A DNA stretch of 64,000 nucleotides, taken from positions 25,312-89,311 of the forward strand of contig CADBYM010000009.1 of NCBI GenBank assembly GCA_902798915.1. The letters run 5' to 3'. Position 1 is the stretch's first letter. Every line of letters begins with the position of its first letter. Under the pieces are notes generated by a model that ran no database searches, was not told the DNA's origin, and saw only the letters and a list, made by a program, of their open reading frames with translations. The translations under genes and the position numbers were made by a program. Source of the DNA: an uncultured Coriobacteriaceae bacterium. GTDB lineage: Bacteria; Actinomycetota; Coriobacteriia; Coriobacteriales; Atopobiaceae. Shown in pieces: positions 8,561-17,708 of this stretch.

Positions 8561-9121
8561 ATGGAAAGCATCATAGTTTCGCTCGACGCCCGTTTGGCCG
8601 AGGTGGGCGATTCCATTGATTTGGTTGCGCATCTTGACGAGCCGCGCTTCTCCTTGGGGGAGCGCTCCTTCGTGTTGCCCGAGGGTATGGATTACGACGT
8701 CATCCTGACGAATGCCGGCGAGGGCATCCTTGCATCCGGTGTGGTGCGCGCTCACGTTGAGGCGACCTGCGATCGTTGTCTCGACGAGACTTCGTTCGAC
8801 GTCGTCGGCGAGGTGAACGAATACTATCTGTTCCACGAGCCGGATCCGGGCGTTCTGGAGGAAGACGAGGAGGAGGGTGCGGACTTCTCGCTCGTAGGGC
8901 AGGATTCGACTATAGATTTGACCGATGCCGTATACTCTGCCGTTGCCATGGAGCTTCCCTACGTCGTCCTGTGCAAAGACGACTGCGCAGGACTCTGCCC
9001 AGTATGTGGCGAGAATCTCAACCGCGTCGATTGTGGCCACGCGGAACAGATTGCCAAGGAGGCCGAGGAGGCGCGCATCGCAAACAGCCCGTTTGCTGCA
9101 TTGCGAGACCTGAAGTTATAG
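8561..9121 (+). CDS. yceD: DUF177 (YceD) family protein
   Basis: A 186-aa protein of the DUF177/YceD family, which is encoded immediately upstream of rpmF in most bacteria and plants and is linked to 23S rRNA accumulation. A CDRCLDE motif in the middle and CPVCGENLNRVDCGH near the C-terminus suggest bound zinc. The acidic central segment (EEDEEEGADFS) is typical. It begins 13 bases after the coiled-coil gene and is probably co-transcribed with it, while rpmF has its own promoter downstream. Confidence 0.88.
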   Translation: MESIIVSLDARLAEVGDSIDLVAHLDEPRFSLGERSFVLPEGMDYDVILTNAGEGILASGVVRAHVEATCDRCLDETSFDVVGEVNEYYLFHEPDPGVLEEDEEEGADFSLVGQDSTIDLTDAVYSAVAMELPYVVLCKDDCAGLCPVCGENLNRVDCGHAEQIAKEAEEARIANSPFAALRDLKL

Positions 9122-9209
9122 CGACTGGTGACGCGCGGGTTCAGTATCCTGCGCGTCACTTTATCGTATGTTGTGTAGCGCGTGCCTTTTGTGTCATGAA
9201 TCCCCACAA

Positions 9210-9220
9210 TGTGGTATAGT
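9210..9220 (+). promoter_or_regulatory. Extended -10 promoter of rpmF
   Basis: TGTGGTATAGT, identical over 11 bases to the element before rpmB, ends 72 bases upstream of the L32 start, almost the same spacing as at rpmB (69). No clear -35 is present. Confidence 0.55.
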
Positions 9221-9292
9221 ATCTTCTTGCGTGCGTTTGGCAAGACCGCCCGCTCTCGTAGGCGGGCGCGCAAGGACAAGAGAGGTCTTACG

Positions 9293-9472
9293 ATGGCAGT
9301 TCCCAAGCAAAAGAAGGGTCGCGGCGCAACCCACACCCGCCGCTCGGCTAACAGCAAGCTTGCTACCCCCGGTCGCTCCGAGTGCCCACGTTGTGGTGCT
9401 CCCAAGCTTCCGCACCACGTGTGCCCGAGCTGTGGGTACTACAAGGATCGCGAGATTGTGGTCGTAGAGTAG
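9293..9472 (+). CDS. rpmF: 50S ribosomal protein L32
   Basis: A 59-aa protein with the L32 signature: MAVPKQKKGRG at the start, RRSANSKL, and the zinc ribbon CPRCGAPKLPHHVCPSCG. The ATG at 9293 follows AGAGG; the same frame is open upstream to 9209, but that stretch has no homology and overlaps the promoter. It follows DUF177 and precedes plsX, the standard rpmF neighbourhood. Confidence 0.96.
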   Translation: MAVPKQKKGRGATHTRRSANSKLATPGRSECPRCGAPKLPHHVCPSCGYYKDREIVVVE

Positions 9473-9493
9473 CAGGTGCATGCAGCCTGCCTG

Positions 9494-9530
9494 GGAGGTC
9501 GGTCCCTTCTGGGGTCGGCCTCCTTTGTTT
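9494..9530 (+). terminator. Intrinsic terminator after rpmF
   Basis: A 13-bp stem (9494–9506 with 9511–9523, three G-U pairs) has a TTCT loop and is followed by TTTGTTT. It separates rpmF from plsX, so plsX may depend on read-through or a weak promoter of its own. Confidence 0.7.
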
Positions 9531-9551
9531 ATGTAGACTGAGGGGGTAAAG

Positions 9552-10544
9552 ATGACACGGGTATGCGTCGATGCCATGGGTGGCGACGAGACTCCCCAAG
9601 TTGTGTGCGAGGGAATTGCCCTTGCGCTCGAGAATGATCCCACGCTCGAGGTGCTCGTTGCCGGCGTGGAGGAGGTTGTCGTTCCGTTCTGCGAATCGCA
9701 CGATCGCGCGACGCCGCTGGTAGCGACCGAGGTTATCGGTATGGATGAGCATCCAGCCGAGGCGGTGAGGAAGAAGAAGGACTCCAGCATCGTGCGCGGC
9801 TGTGCTGCCGTTCGCGCGGGTGAGGCGGAGGCGTTCTTCTCCGCAGGCTCGACTGGCGCGGTGTTTGCCGCGGCGACCATGGGCGTTGGGCGTATACGGG
9901 GGATCAAGCGGCCCGCGCTGGCGACGCCGTTGCCTGGTTTGAACGGGCACAACACGGTGTTCTTGGACTTGGGCGCGAACGCAGACGTGCGGCCTGAAGC
10001 CATCGTGCAGTTCGCGCGGATGGGCTCAGCCTATGCACGCGTAGTTCTAGGCGTAGAAGAGCCTCGCGTTGCACTGCTGTGCAACGGGGAGGAGGAGACC
10101 AAGGGCAATGAGGTTGCGCTGGCCTACCACGCGGCGCTTGCGGATGCCGATTGCGGTTTCGTGGGCAATGCGGAGGGCTCCGACCTATTGATGGGCGACT
10201 TCGACGTCATCGTGACGGATGGCTTCACGGGCAATGTCGCGCTCAAAACACTCGAGGGTACCGCCAAGTTCATCCTTGCCACGCTCAAGGAGCAGATATC
10301 CCACTCTGCGCGGGGGAAGGCGGGTGCCCTGCTGCTCAAGCCGGGCCTCAAGTCCCTCAAGGATCTTCTCTCGGGCGATGCCTATGGCGGTGCCGTTCTG
10401 CTCGGCCTCAAGGCGCCCGTCTTCATCGGACACGGCGCAACGAGTGTGACGGCAATTGCGTCGGGCACCGCTGCGGCTGCGGGTGCCGTTCGCGGCGGGC
10501 TTGTGGACAAAGTGGCCGAGAGCTTCAATCAAATGGAGCAATAG
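9552..10544 (+). CDS. plsX: Phosphate acyltransferase PlsX
   Basis: A 330-aa enzyme that makes acyl-phosphate from acyl-ACP for phosphatidic acid synthesis. The N-terminus RVCVDAMGGDETPQ and the SAGSTGAVFAAATM, LDLGANADVRPE and VTDGFTGNVALKTLEG segments are diagnostic. The start ATG follows GAGGGGG. It lies beside acpP, as in most bacteria, and feeds membrane lipid synthesis at the cytoplasmic face of the membrane. Confidence 0.95.
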   Translation: MTRVCVDAMGGDETPQVVCEGIALALENDPTLEVLVAGVEEVVVPFCESHDRATPLVATEVIGMDEHPAEAVRKKKDSSIVRGCAAVRAGEAEAFFSAGSTGAVFAAATMGVGRIRGIKRPALATPLPGLNGHNTVFLDLGANADVRPEAIVQFARMGSAYARVVLGVEEPRVALLCNGEEETKGNEVALAYHAALADADCGFVGNAEGSDLLMGDFDVIVTDGFTGNVALKTLEGTAKFILATLKEQISHSARGKAGALLLKPGLKSLKDLLSGDAYGGAVLLGLKAPVFIGHGATSVTAIASGTAAAAGAVRGGLVDKVAESFNQMEQ

Positions 10545-10621
10545 TACAATCAACGTTACTGTTTGGATGATGGGGCGCGGCGGGTTCCGCGCTTCGCGAC
10601 AAAGGTCAATGAGGAGTAAAC

Positions 10622-10858
10622 ATGGACCGCGCTGCTATTCGTTCCAAGGTAATCGAGCTCGTTGCAGAGACGCTCGAGTGCGACGCCGACGAACTGACCG
10701 ACGAGACGGCTTTCGAGAGCCTGGGCGCCGATTCCTTTGACTTGCTTGAGCTCGTGACGGCCTTCGAGGACGAGTTTGGCTTCTCGATGGACGATGAGGT
10801 TCTTCAGCAGATCAAGACCATCGGTGACTCGGTCGAGGCGATTGCCGACGCACAGTGA
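10622..10858 (+). CDS. acpP: Acyl carrier protein
   Basis: A 78-aa acidic four-helix carrier protein. The phosphopantetheine site is LGADSFDLLELV; the serine is present, and the usual DSLD is DSFD here. GAGGAG lies seven bases before the ATG. Its TGA stop overlaps the GTG start of rnc. Together with plsX it belongs to fatty-acid and phospholipid synthesis. Confidence 0.95.
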   Translation: MDRAAIRSKVIELVAETLECDADELTDETAFESLGADSFDLLELVTAFEDEFGFSMDDEVLQQIKTIGDSVEAIADAQ

Positions 10859-11577
10859 AGCTCTACGCACGAGTCCACGAGATAGAGCGCATCTGCGACC
10901 ATGAGTTCGAGGACAAGGAGCTGGTGGTCTCGGCCATCACGCACTCGTCTGCTGCGGAAGGCCTGCCCGTAACCGCCTCTTATGAGCGGCTCGAGTTCTT
11001 GGGTGATTCCGTTCTCGGTACGCTGGTCGCGCGCTCGCTCTACAGTCAATTCCCCCGAATGGACGAGGGTGGCCTCACTCGGGTCAAGACGGCACTCATC
11101 GCGGGCAAGACGCTTGCGAAGGTGGCGGAGGGTCTGGGTGTCGCACCGCTCATTAGGTTTGGTGTATCCGAGCTGGGCACAGGTACGCGGGGTATGCGCA
11201 AGGCGCTCGAGGACGTGTACGAGGCGCTGGTGGGCGCGTTGTACATCGATGGCGGGGTGGATGCCGCCGCCGCGTTCGTCGAGCGCACGCTCATGCCGTT
11301 GATGGATCCCTCCCTGGCGAAGCATCCGCTCTCCGCCAAGTCTCGACTCCAGGAGGTTGCGCAGCGCGACTACCACTGCGGGCCAGAGTACAAGATCGTC
11401 TCGCAGGAGGGGCCGGCGCACACGCCCACCTTCACGGCGGTGGCCATGGTTGAGGGGAGACGCGTGGGCCGCGGAAGGGGCACCTCGAAGAAGGACGCCG
11501 AAGGTTCGGCTGCCCTCGACGCCCTCAAGAACATGGGCTATCTGCTCGACGAGGCAGAAGAGGCGTCCGGGGAGTAG
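10855..11577 (+). CDS. rnc: Ribonuclease III
   Basis: A 240-aa double-strand-specific endoribonuclease. The catalytic domain shows the signature ERLEFLGDSVLG and the later acidic EDVYEALVGALYIDGG; the C-terminal double-stranded RNA-binding domain runs from about residue 165 (SRLQEVAQ…RGRGTSKKDAEGSAALDAL). The GTG start at 10855 overlaps the acpP stop (GTGA). It processes rRNA precursors and other duplex RNA. The order rnc–smc–ftsY is widely conserved. Confidence 0.95.
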   Translation: MKLYARVHEIERICDHEFEDKELVVSAITHSSAAEGLPVTASYERLEFLGDSVLGTLVARSLYSQFPRMDEGGLTRVKTALIAGKTLAKVAEGLGVAPLIRFGVSELGTGTRGMRKALEDVYEALVGALYIDGGVDAAAAFVERTLMPLMDPSLAKHPLSAKSRLQEVAQRDYHCGPEYKIVSQEGPAHTPTFTAVAMVEGRRVGRGRGTSKKDAEGSAALDALKNMGYLLDEAEEASGE

Positions 11578-11586
11578 GGGGAGCGC

Positions 11587-14500
11587 ATGTACCTTAAGTC
11601 GCTCACACTGCGGGGCTTCAAATCCTTTGCCGACAAGACCACCATGCTCTTTGATCCCGGCCTCACGGTCGTGGTGGGACCGAACGGATCGGGCAAGTCA
11701 AACATCTCCGATGCGATTCTGTGGGTCTTGGGTGAGCAGAGTGCAAAGATGCTGCGCGGGCAGGCGATGGAGGACATCATCTTCTCGGGTTCGTCGGCTC
11801 GCAGTCCAGTGAGCATGGCTGAGGTCACCCTCGTGCTCGACAACACCGACGGCACGCTGCCGGTCGAGTACACCGAGGTCGCCGTTACGAGGCGCATGTA
11901 CCGATCGGGCGAGTCCGAGTACCTCATCAACGGCGCCGCCAGCAGGCTGATGGACGTGACGGACATCCTGCACGATTCTGGTCTGGGGCGCGAGATGCAC
12001 TCCATCATCAGCCAGGGCAACCTGGACTCCATCCTCTCGAGCCGGCCTGAGGACCGTCGCGAACTCATTGAGGAGGCGGCGGGCATCTCCAAGCACCGTC
12101 GTCGAAAGGCGCGCTCAGAGCGAAAGCTCAAGAGCATGGACGAGAACCTCGTTCGTGCGAAGGACGTCAGCCGCGAGATCATGCGGCAGCTGCGCCCGCT
12201 CGAACGCCAGGTAGGCAAGGCCCAGCAGGCGCGCGAGATTCAGGACCGCCTTAACGAGCTCATGCTCTCGCTTGCCGTCGATGACCTCCGCAAGCTCCAG
12301 GAGCGCCACGGCGCCCTTAGTGCGCACTCACATGAGGCAGAGGCGGCGGCGTCTTTGGCCAAGCTTCGTCTGGACGAGCGGAGCAAGGAATTGGAACGCT
12401 ACCAGAGCCTCCTCGAGGAGAAGGGCATCTTCGTGGGCGACCTCGGCGCGCAACGTGCGCGTCTGGCAGACCAGTTGGTGCGGTTGCAAGCGGATGAGCG
12501 TCTCCTCAAGGAGAAGGATCGCAACATGCGGGCACGCATCGTCGACCTCGAGTCGGGCGTGACCACCTCGCGCAGGGACCGCGAGCAGGCCCGCGAGGAA
12601 CTCGAGCGTGTGAGTGACGAGCTCACCGAGGCTCGCGCGAGCTGGGACGAGCTCAAGCGTCAGGTGGATGAGCTGATTCCCGTCGCGCGCAAGGCTAAGG
12701 CCGAGCGCAAGGAGCAGGGACGCCAGCTGGCGCAGGCGCAGGCGGACCAGCGCTCCGCACAGCGAACTGCCGACCAAGAGACGCTCGCCTATGCCAAGCT
12801 GCGCGATCAGGTGGGCAACGCTGAGGTCGAGGACAACCTGCTCAGGAACCGACTCGCCCAGATCGACGAGCAGATCTTGACGTGCAAGGATCGGCTGAGC
12901 GAGCGTCAGGGACGCAGGGACGAGGTCTCGGGAGCGCTCGATGAGGCAAAGGCGGCCATGGATGCCTCATCCTCGGAAGAGAAGCGTCTCGGTGACGTCC
13001 TGCGTCGAGTGCGCGGAGAGCAGCGGACAGCCCGCGAGGAGCTTGAAGGACAGCGCGCGTCACTCTCCGCCCTCAAGAGGGTTGACGAGCAGGCGGAACA
13101 GACGAGTCCGCTGGTAAAGGCCGTGCTTGGCGATAAGTCTGCATCCTCGCTCGTGAAGTGTCGTCTGGCAGACCTCGTGGAGGCGCCGCAAGGACTCGAG
13201 AACGCGATCGAGGCCCTTCTCGGCGACGACCTTGCGAGCCTCGTCGTCGATGGTGTCGACGAAGCCGGACGCATCGTGGGCGTCGCGCAGCGCGTGCGTC
13301 GGGCAAACGGTACGGTGACGATACTCGCTCGCGCAGAGGTTACCGATGACGCCGACGGGCGGGACGTGCCCGAAGCGCCTGGCGATGCGCTCCTGAGCGC
13401 GCTGACTGTCGCGTCTGGCTCTGAGGGATTGGCACAAAAGCTCTTCGGAGGCATACGCGTGGTGGCGACGGCGGATGACGCGCTGCGCGCGCATGAGGTC
13501 GAGCCGTCCTTCACCTACGTGGCCAAGGACGGATCCTATGTGCTCGCGGACGGTAGGATTGTGGTGGGCGAGCGCTCGAGCGCCGAACGCGGTGCCTTGG
13601 AGCGGAAGCGCTCGATGCGCGCAATCAGCGAGGAGCTGCCCGCGTTGGAAAGCCGGCTTGAGGAGGCGGAGGCGCGCGTCCAGGCTTGTGAGCGCGACTT
13701 GGCGAGCGTGCGCGACTCCGCCGCCCGCGCGCGTCAGGATCGCGCGCGTCTCTCGGGCGAGCTCTCCTCGTTGGATGCGGAGATGAAGCGCCTGCGTTCG
13801 CAGCTCGACTCGGCGCAGGCGGAGCACGGGCGTGTGGAGAAGCAACGCCGTGACGCTGCCAGCAAGGCCGAGTCGGCGCGCCAGGCAATCGAGCGACACC
13901 GGAAGGCGGCCGAGGAGGCGACCGCACGTGCCGCTGAGGCAGCCGCGCTTGCCGAGGAGGCCACGGCGCGTAGGGCCGAGGCGTCGCGCGCGGAGGACGA
14001 GGCGGAGCGCAAGGTCTCGTCTGTGCGTCTGCGCCTCGCCACGGTGCAGGAGCGCAAGAACAACCTCATTGTGCGCTCCGACGATCTGCGGGCGCGGTTG
14101 ACGCGCCTCGAGCGCTCGTCTGAATCCGCGGAGCGTGACGTGCGTGACCTCAAGGCAAAGTGCCTGCGCGTCGCGCCGCTCGAGCAGCAGTACGAGCAGA
14201 TTCGCGCACGGGCACTCGAGTGGTCGGCGCGACTCGAAGACCGTGCCTCTCTTGCCGAGGCGGACTCCGAGGAGCTCAAGCAGACCATCGGCGACGCGCG
14301 CCGCGCCGTCGACCAGATGCGCACGGAGCTGGACCGCACGCAGTCGCGTGCTGGTGAGCTGCGCGTCGAGCTGGGCAAGGTCGAGGTCCAGGTAGAGGCT
14401 GCCGTCTCCACCCTTGAGGAGATGGGTGCGGACCTCGCGCAGGCACTGCAGATTCCCGCACCAGAGGATCGCGAGGCCAGCGAGGCGGAGGTTGCCGACC

Positions 14501-15138
14501 TCAAGCGGAGGCTGCATGCGCTGGGTCCGGTAAACGAGGTCGCGATGGACGAGTACACGCGGCTCAAACAACGTGCAGACTACATCAGCGAGCAGGTAGC
14601 CGATTTGGAGTCCGCTCGCAAGTCCTTGGCAAAGATAACGGCGGCCATCGAGCGCAGGATGCGTCGGCAGTTCCTCGTCATCTTCGACCAGGTGAACGCG
14701 AACTTCTCTGAGGTGTTCTCGCTGCTCTTCCCGGGCGGGCAGGCGCATCTGGAGATGACGGACGCGGATCACGTCTTCGAGACGGGCATAGAGATCATCG
14801 CTCAACCCCGTGGCAAGAAGATCCAAAAGATGATGCTTATGAGTGGTGGCGAGAAGAGCCTCACGGCGCTTGCGCTCCTCTTTGCCGTATATAAGACAAG
14901 GACCGTGCCGTTCTACGTGTTTGACGAGGTCGAGGCGGCGCTCGATGACGCAAACCTCGGCAAGCTCCTCGCCGCGATGGAAGAGCTGCACAAGACGACG
15001 CAGCTCATCGTGATTTCTCATCAGCGTAGGACCATGGAACAGGCGGACGTGCTCTATGGCGTGTCCATGCAGGCCGACGGCGTGAGCCACGTGGTGTCTC
15101 AACGCCTCGATCAATCCGGAAGGGTGGTGGATGCCTAA
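11587..15138 (+). CDS. smc: Chromosome segregation protein SMC
   Basis: An 1183-aa structural-maintenance-of-chromosomes ATPase of normal length. The N-terminal head has Walker A GPNGSGKSN; long coiled coils flank a hinge near residues 500–650; the C-terminal head has the signature LMSGGEKSLTALALLFA and Walker B FYVFDEVEAALDD. GGGGAGCGC precedes the ATG. The coiled-coil arms are very rich in Arg, Glu and Ala, as expected for this GC content. It forms the condensin complex with ScpA and ScpB, which are not in the window. It overlaps ftsY by eight bases. Confidence 0.97.
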   Translation: MYLKSLTLRGFKSFADKTTMLFDPGLTVVVGPNGSGKSNISDAILWVLGEQSAKMLRGQAMEDIIFSGSSARSPVSMAEVTLVLDNTDGTLPVEYTEVAVTRRMYRSGESEYLINGAASRLMDVTDILHDSGLGREMHSIISQGNLDSILSSRPEDRRELIEEAAGISKHRRRKARSERKLKSMDENLVRAKDVSREIMRQLRPLERQVGKAQQAREIQDRLNELMLSLAVDDLRKLQERHGALSAHSHEAEAAASLAKLRLDERSKELERYQSLLEEKGIFVGDLGAQRARLADQLVRLQADERLLKEKDRNMRARIVDLESGVTTSRRDREQAREELERVSDELTEARASWDELKRQVDELIPVARKAKAERKEQGRQLAQAQADQRSAQRTADQETLAYAKLRDQVGNAEVEDNLLRNRLAQIDEQILTCKDRLSERQGRRDEVSGALDEAKAAMDASSSEEKRLGDVLRRVRGEQRTAREELEGQRASLSALKRVDEQAEQTSPLVKAVLGDKSASSLVKCRLADLVEAPQGLENAIEALLGDDLASLVVDGVDEAGRIVGVAQRVRRANGTVTILARAEVTDDADGRDVPEAPGDALLSALTVASGSEGLAQKLFGGIRVVATADDALRAHEVEPSFTYVAKDGSYVLADGRIVVGERSSAERGALERKRSMRAISEELPALESRLEEAEARVQACERDLASVRDSAARARQDRARLSGELSSLDAEMKRLRSQLDSAQAEHGRVEKQRRDAASKAESARQAIERHRKAAEEATARAAEAAALAEEATARRAEASRAEDEAERKVSSVRLRLATVQERKNNLIVRSDDLRARLTRLERSSESAERDVRDLKAKCLRVAPLEQQYEQIRARALEWSARLEDRASLAEADSEELKQTIGDARRAVDQMRTELDRTQSRAGELRVELGKVEVQVEAAVSTLEEMGADLAQALQIPAPEDREASEAEVADLKRRLHALGPVNEVAMDEYTRLKQRADYISEQVADLESARKSLAKITAAIERRMRRQFLVIFDQVNANFSEVFSLLFPGGQAHLEMTDADHVFETGIEIIAQPRGKKIQKMMLMSGGEKSLTALALLFAVYKTRTVPFYVFDEVEAALDDANLGKLLAAMEELHKTTQLIVISHQRRTMEQADVLYGVSMQADGVSHVVSQRLDQSGRVVDA

Positions 15139-16033
15139 GATGGCTCTCTTCGACCGACTCAAGGACGGACTCTCCAAGTCCCGTCAGACGATGAACGAGA
15201 TTTTCTATCTTGGTGGTGAGGTAGATGACGAGTTCTGGGAAGATCTCGAGGACACGCTCGTCATGGGCGACATGGGCGCGGAGGTTGCCTTTGCGGTTGC
15301 AGATGACCTGCGCGAGCAGGCTGCGCGCGAGGGGCTGACCCGTGCCGACCAGATTCGCGAGGCACTTGCACAGCGCATCGCGAAGGAGTTTACGCCCAAG
15401 ACGTGGGATCCATTCGTATACCTGCCTTCCTGCGTGCTCTTCGTGGGAATCAACGGTGCGGGTAAGACGACGACCGTGGGCAAGCTGGCAAACGTCGCGC
15501 ACAATCAGGGCGTCAAGTGCCTGATTGGCGGCGCGGACACGTTTCGTGCGGCCGCCATCGAGCAGCTCGACGTGTGGGCCGATCGCGCCGGCATAGAGAT
15601 GGTCACGCGTGAGCGTGGTGCCGATCCCGCAAGCGTGTGCTTCGAGGTGTTGGAGCGCGGAGAGCAGATCGGCGCTCAGCTCACTCTCATCGACACGGCG
15701 GGTCGCCTGCACACCTCTGCCGACCTCATGAGCGAGCTTGGCAAGGTCGTGCGCGTCACACGCAAGCGTGCGAAGTGCAAGGTCTTTGTCGTGCTTGTCA
15801 TAGACGCGACGACCGGTCAGAACGGCTTGGCGCAGGCCAAGGAGTTCAACGACGCGCTCGACCTCGACGGCATCATCATCACCAAGCTTGACGGCACCGC
15901 CAAAGGTGGCATTGCCGTGGCGATATCGCACGACCTCAAGCTGCCCATCCTGCGCGTGGGTGTGGGAGAGGGCATCGAGGACCTGCAACAGTTCAATGCA
16001 AAGGACTTCGCCCGCGCGCTCGTGGGCGCATAG
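15131..16033 (+). CDS. ftsY: Signal recognition particle receptor FtsY
   Basis: A 300-aa SRP GTPase that docks SRP–ribosome complexes at the membrane. The NG domain shows G1 GINGAGKTTTVGKLA, the DTFRAAAIEQL motif, DTAGRLHT, and TKLDGTAKGG. The protein lacks the long acidic A domain found in many FtsY proteins, beginning almost directly with the N domain (MALFDRLKDGLSKSRQ). The start may be 15131, overlapping the smc stop, or the second ATG at 15140. Confidence 0.95.
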   Translation: MPKMALFDRLKDGLSKSRQTMNEIFYLGGEVDDEFWEDLEDTLVMGDMGAEVAFAVADDLREQAAREGLTRADQIREALAQRIAKEFTPKTWDPFVYLPSCVLFVGINGAGKTTTVGKLANVAHNQGVKCLIGGADTFRAAAIEQLDVWADRAGIEMVTRERGADPASVCFEVLERGEQIGAQLTLIDTAGRLHTSADLMSELGKVVRVTRKRAKCKVFVVLVIDATTGQNGLAQAKEFNDALDLDGIIITKLDGTAKGGIAVAISHDLKLPILRVGVGEGIEDLQQFNAKDFARALVGA

Positions 16034-16047
16034 AGGGAGGATGGGCA

Positions 16048-17535
16048 ATGGCAGTGTTTGGCAGCCTTTCTGATCGTTTACAAGACACCTTCGACAAGCT
16101 CAGTGGCAAGGGGCGTCTTACCGAGGACGACATCAATGTTGCGATGCGCGAGATTCGGCTGGCGCTCCTTGAGGCTGACGTCAACTTCAAGGTGGTGCGC
16201 GCGTTCGTGGCACGGTGCCGTGAGCAGTGCCTCGAGGCCGAGGTGCTGAGCTCGCTCAACCCGACGCAGAATGTCGTCCGAATCGTGCTCAATGAGCTGG
16301 TCAAGCTGCTTGGTTCCACGGATGCGGAGCTGCAGCTGCCCGAGACGCGCAAGCCTAACGTGATCATGCTCGTCGGTCTTCAGGGCTCAGGCAAGACGAC
16401 CGCAGCCTCAAAGCTCGCCTATCTGCTTAAGGGCAAGGGCCGCAGGCCGCTTCTGGCCGCATGCGACGTGCATCGTCCCGCTGCTGCCGACCAACTCGAG
16501 ACCTTGGGCGCCGAGGTGGGCGTGCCCGTGTGGCGTGGGGACGGCAAGGATGCCGTGGTCATCGCGCGTGAGGCGGTCGAACGCGTTGCCAAGATGCGCA
16601 ACTGCGATCTGGTAATCGTAGACACCGCCGGTCGTCTGCAGATTGACGAGGTCATGATGCAGGAGGCCGTTGACATCCGCGATGCGGTAAGGCCCGACCA
16701 GATCCTCATGGTGGTGGACGCCATGACGGGTCAGGACATCGTGAGCGTGGTCACCGAGTTCAACGAGCGCATGGACTTCGATGGCGTGATTATGTCCAAG
16801 CTCGATGGCGACGCGCGTGGCGGCGGCGCACTCTCCGTGCGTGAGGTCACTGGCAAGCCCATCATGTTCGTAAGCCAGGGCGAGAAGCCCGACTCGCTCG
16901 AGGTGTTCCACCCCGACCGCATGGCACGCCGCATCCTCGGCATGGGTGACGTCGTGGGCATCATCGAGCAGGCGGAGAAGCTCTCCGACGAGCAGAGCCT
17001 TGCCGATGCGGAGCGCATGCTCATGGAGGGCTTCACGATGGACGACATGCTTGCGCAGTTCGCTCAGCTGCGCAAGATGGGTGGCCTTCGCAAGCTCGCC
17101 GGCATGATTCCGGGTGTGGATCGCGCCATTGCCCAGAGTGGTCACGATATCTCCGACGATCAACTCATTCCCATTGAGGCAATGATTCACTCGATGACAA
17201 AGGAGGAACGCGCTCGCCCGCGCATCATCAATGGACAGCGTCGCAAACGCATTGCCGCAGGCTCTGGCCGTACCGTGCAGGAGGTGAACAACCTCATCAA
17301 GCAGTGGGAACAGATGGATAAGATGATGGGCTCGCTGCGAGGCATGGCGATGGGTGGTAGCCGTCAGATGGGTCGCGGTATGGCCGACATGATGCGCAAC
17401 ATGGGCGTGGATCCGGCCGAGGCAAACAAGCTCGCGCGTTCAGCTAGCGCGGGTGGCATGCCAACGGGTGCTGGCAACCGCCAGCAACGTAGGGCACGTC
17501 CCAAGAAGAAGGGCAAGCAGAAGCGCCGTCGCTAA
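16048..17535 (+). CDS. ffh: Signal recognition particle protein Ffh
   Basis: A 495-aa SRP54 GTPase. The NG domain has GLQGSGKTTAASKLA, DVHRPAAADQL, DTAGRLQID and SKLDGDARGG; the methionine-rich M domain (from about residue 325) has the RNA-binding segment RPRIINGQRRKRIAAGSG and a tail rich in Met and Gly. It binds signal peptides and 4.5S RNA, and works with FtsY, encoded 14 bases upstream. GGGAGGATGGGCA precedes the start. Confidence 0.96.
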   Translation: MAVFGSLSDRLQDTFDKLSGKGRLTEDDINVAMREIRLALLEADVNFKVVRAFVARCREQCLEAEVLSSLNPTQNVVRIVLNELVKLLGSTDAELQLPETRKPNVIMLVGLQGSGKTTAASKLAYLLKGKGRRPLLAACDVHRPAAADQLETLGAEVGVPVWRGDGKDAVVIAREAVERVAKMRNCDLVIVDTAGRLQIDEVMMQEAVDIRDAVRPDQILMVVDAMTGQDIVSVVTEFNERMDFDGVIMSKLDGDARGGGALSVREVTGKPIMFVSQGEKPDSLEVFHPDRMARRILGMGDVVGIIEQAEKLSDEQSLADAERMLMEGFTMDDMLAQFAQLRKMGGLRKLAGMIPGVDRAIAQSGHDISDDQLIPIEAMIHSMTKEERARPRIINGQRRKRIAAGSGRTVQEVNNLIKQWEQMDKMMGSLRGMAMGGSRQMGRGMADMMRNMGVDPAEANKLARSASAGGMPTGAGNRQQRRARPKKKGKQKRRR

Positions 17536-17558
17536 GGCACCTGACTAGGGCAAAGCAG

Positions 17559-17607
17559 AAGGGCGGTCCCCTTCACGGCCATTTTGGACGTGGAGGGGAC
17601 CGCCCTT
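17559..17607 (+). terminator. Terminator hairpin after ffh
   Basis: A 14-bp stem (17559–17572 with 17594–17607) lies 23 bases after the ffh stop. There is only a short T run in the + direction, so its efficiency is uncertain. It faces a second hairpin that serves the opposite strand. Confidence 0.6.
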
Positions 17608-17651
17608 CCGTTGCCTCGCTGTGTGGAGCCCAACATAGAGCCCAAAAGAAG

Positions 17652-17680
17652 AAGGGACCGTCCGTGGGGGACGGTCCCTT
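17652..17680 (-). terminator. Terminator of the L,D-transpeptidase gene
   Basis: A perfect 12-bp stem (17652–17663 with 17669–17680) with a five-base loop. Read on the - strand it is followed by CTTCTTTTGGG, a usable T-rich tract. It lies 29 bases past the stop of the transpeptidase gene. Confidence 0.7.
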
Positions 17681-17708
17681 GGCAGTAGTGTCGCTCTGCC
17701 GTGTGGGC

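Noticed and set aside
13060..15177. A 705-codon - strand frame opposite smc
   Set aside because: Compositional shadow of the Arg/Glu-rich coiled coil; no recognisable domain.
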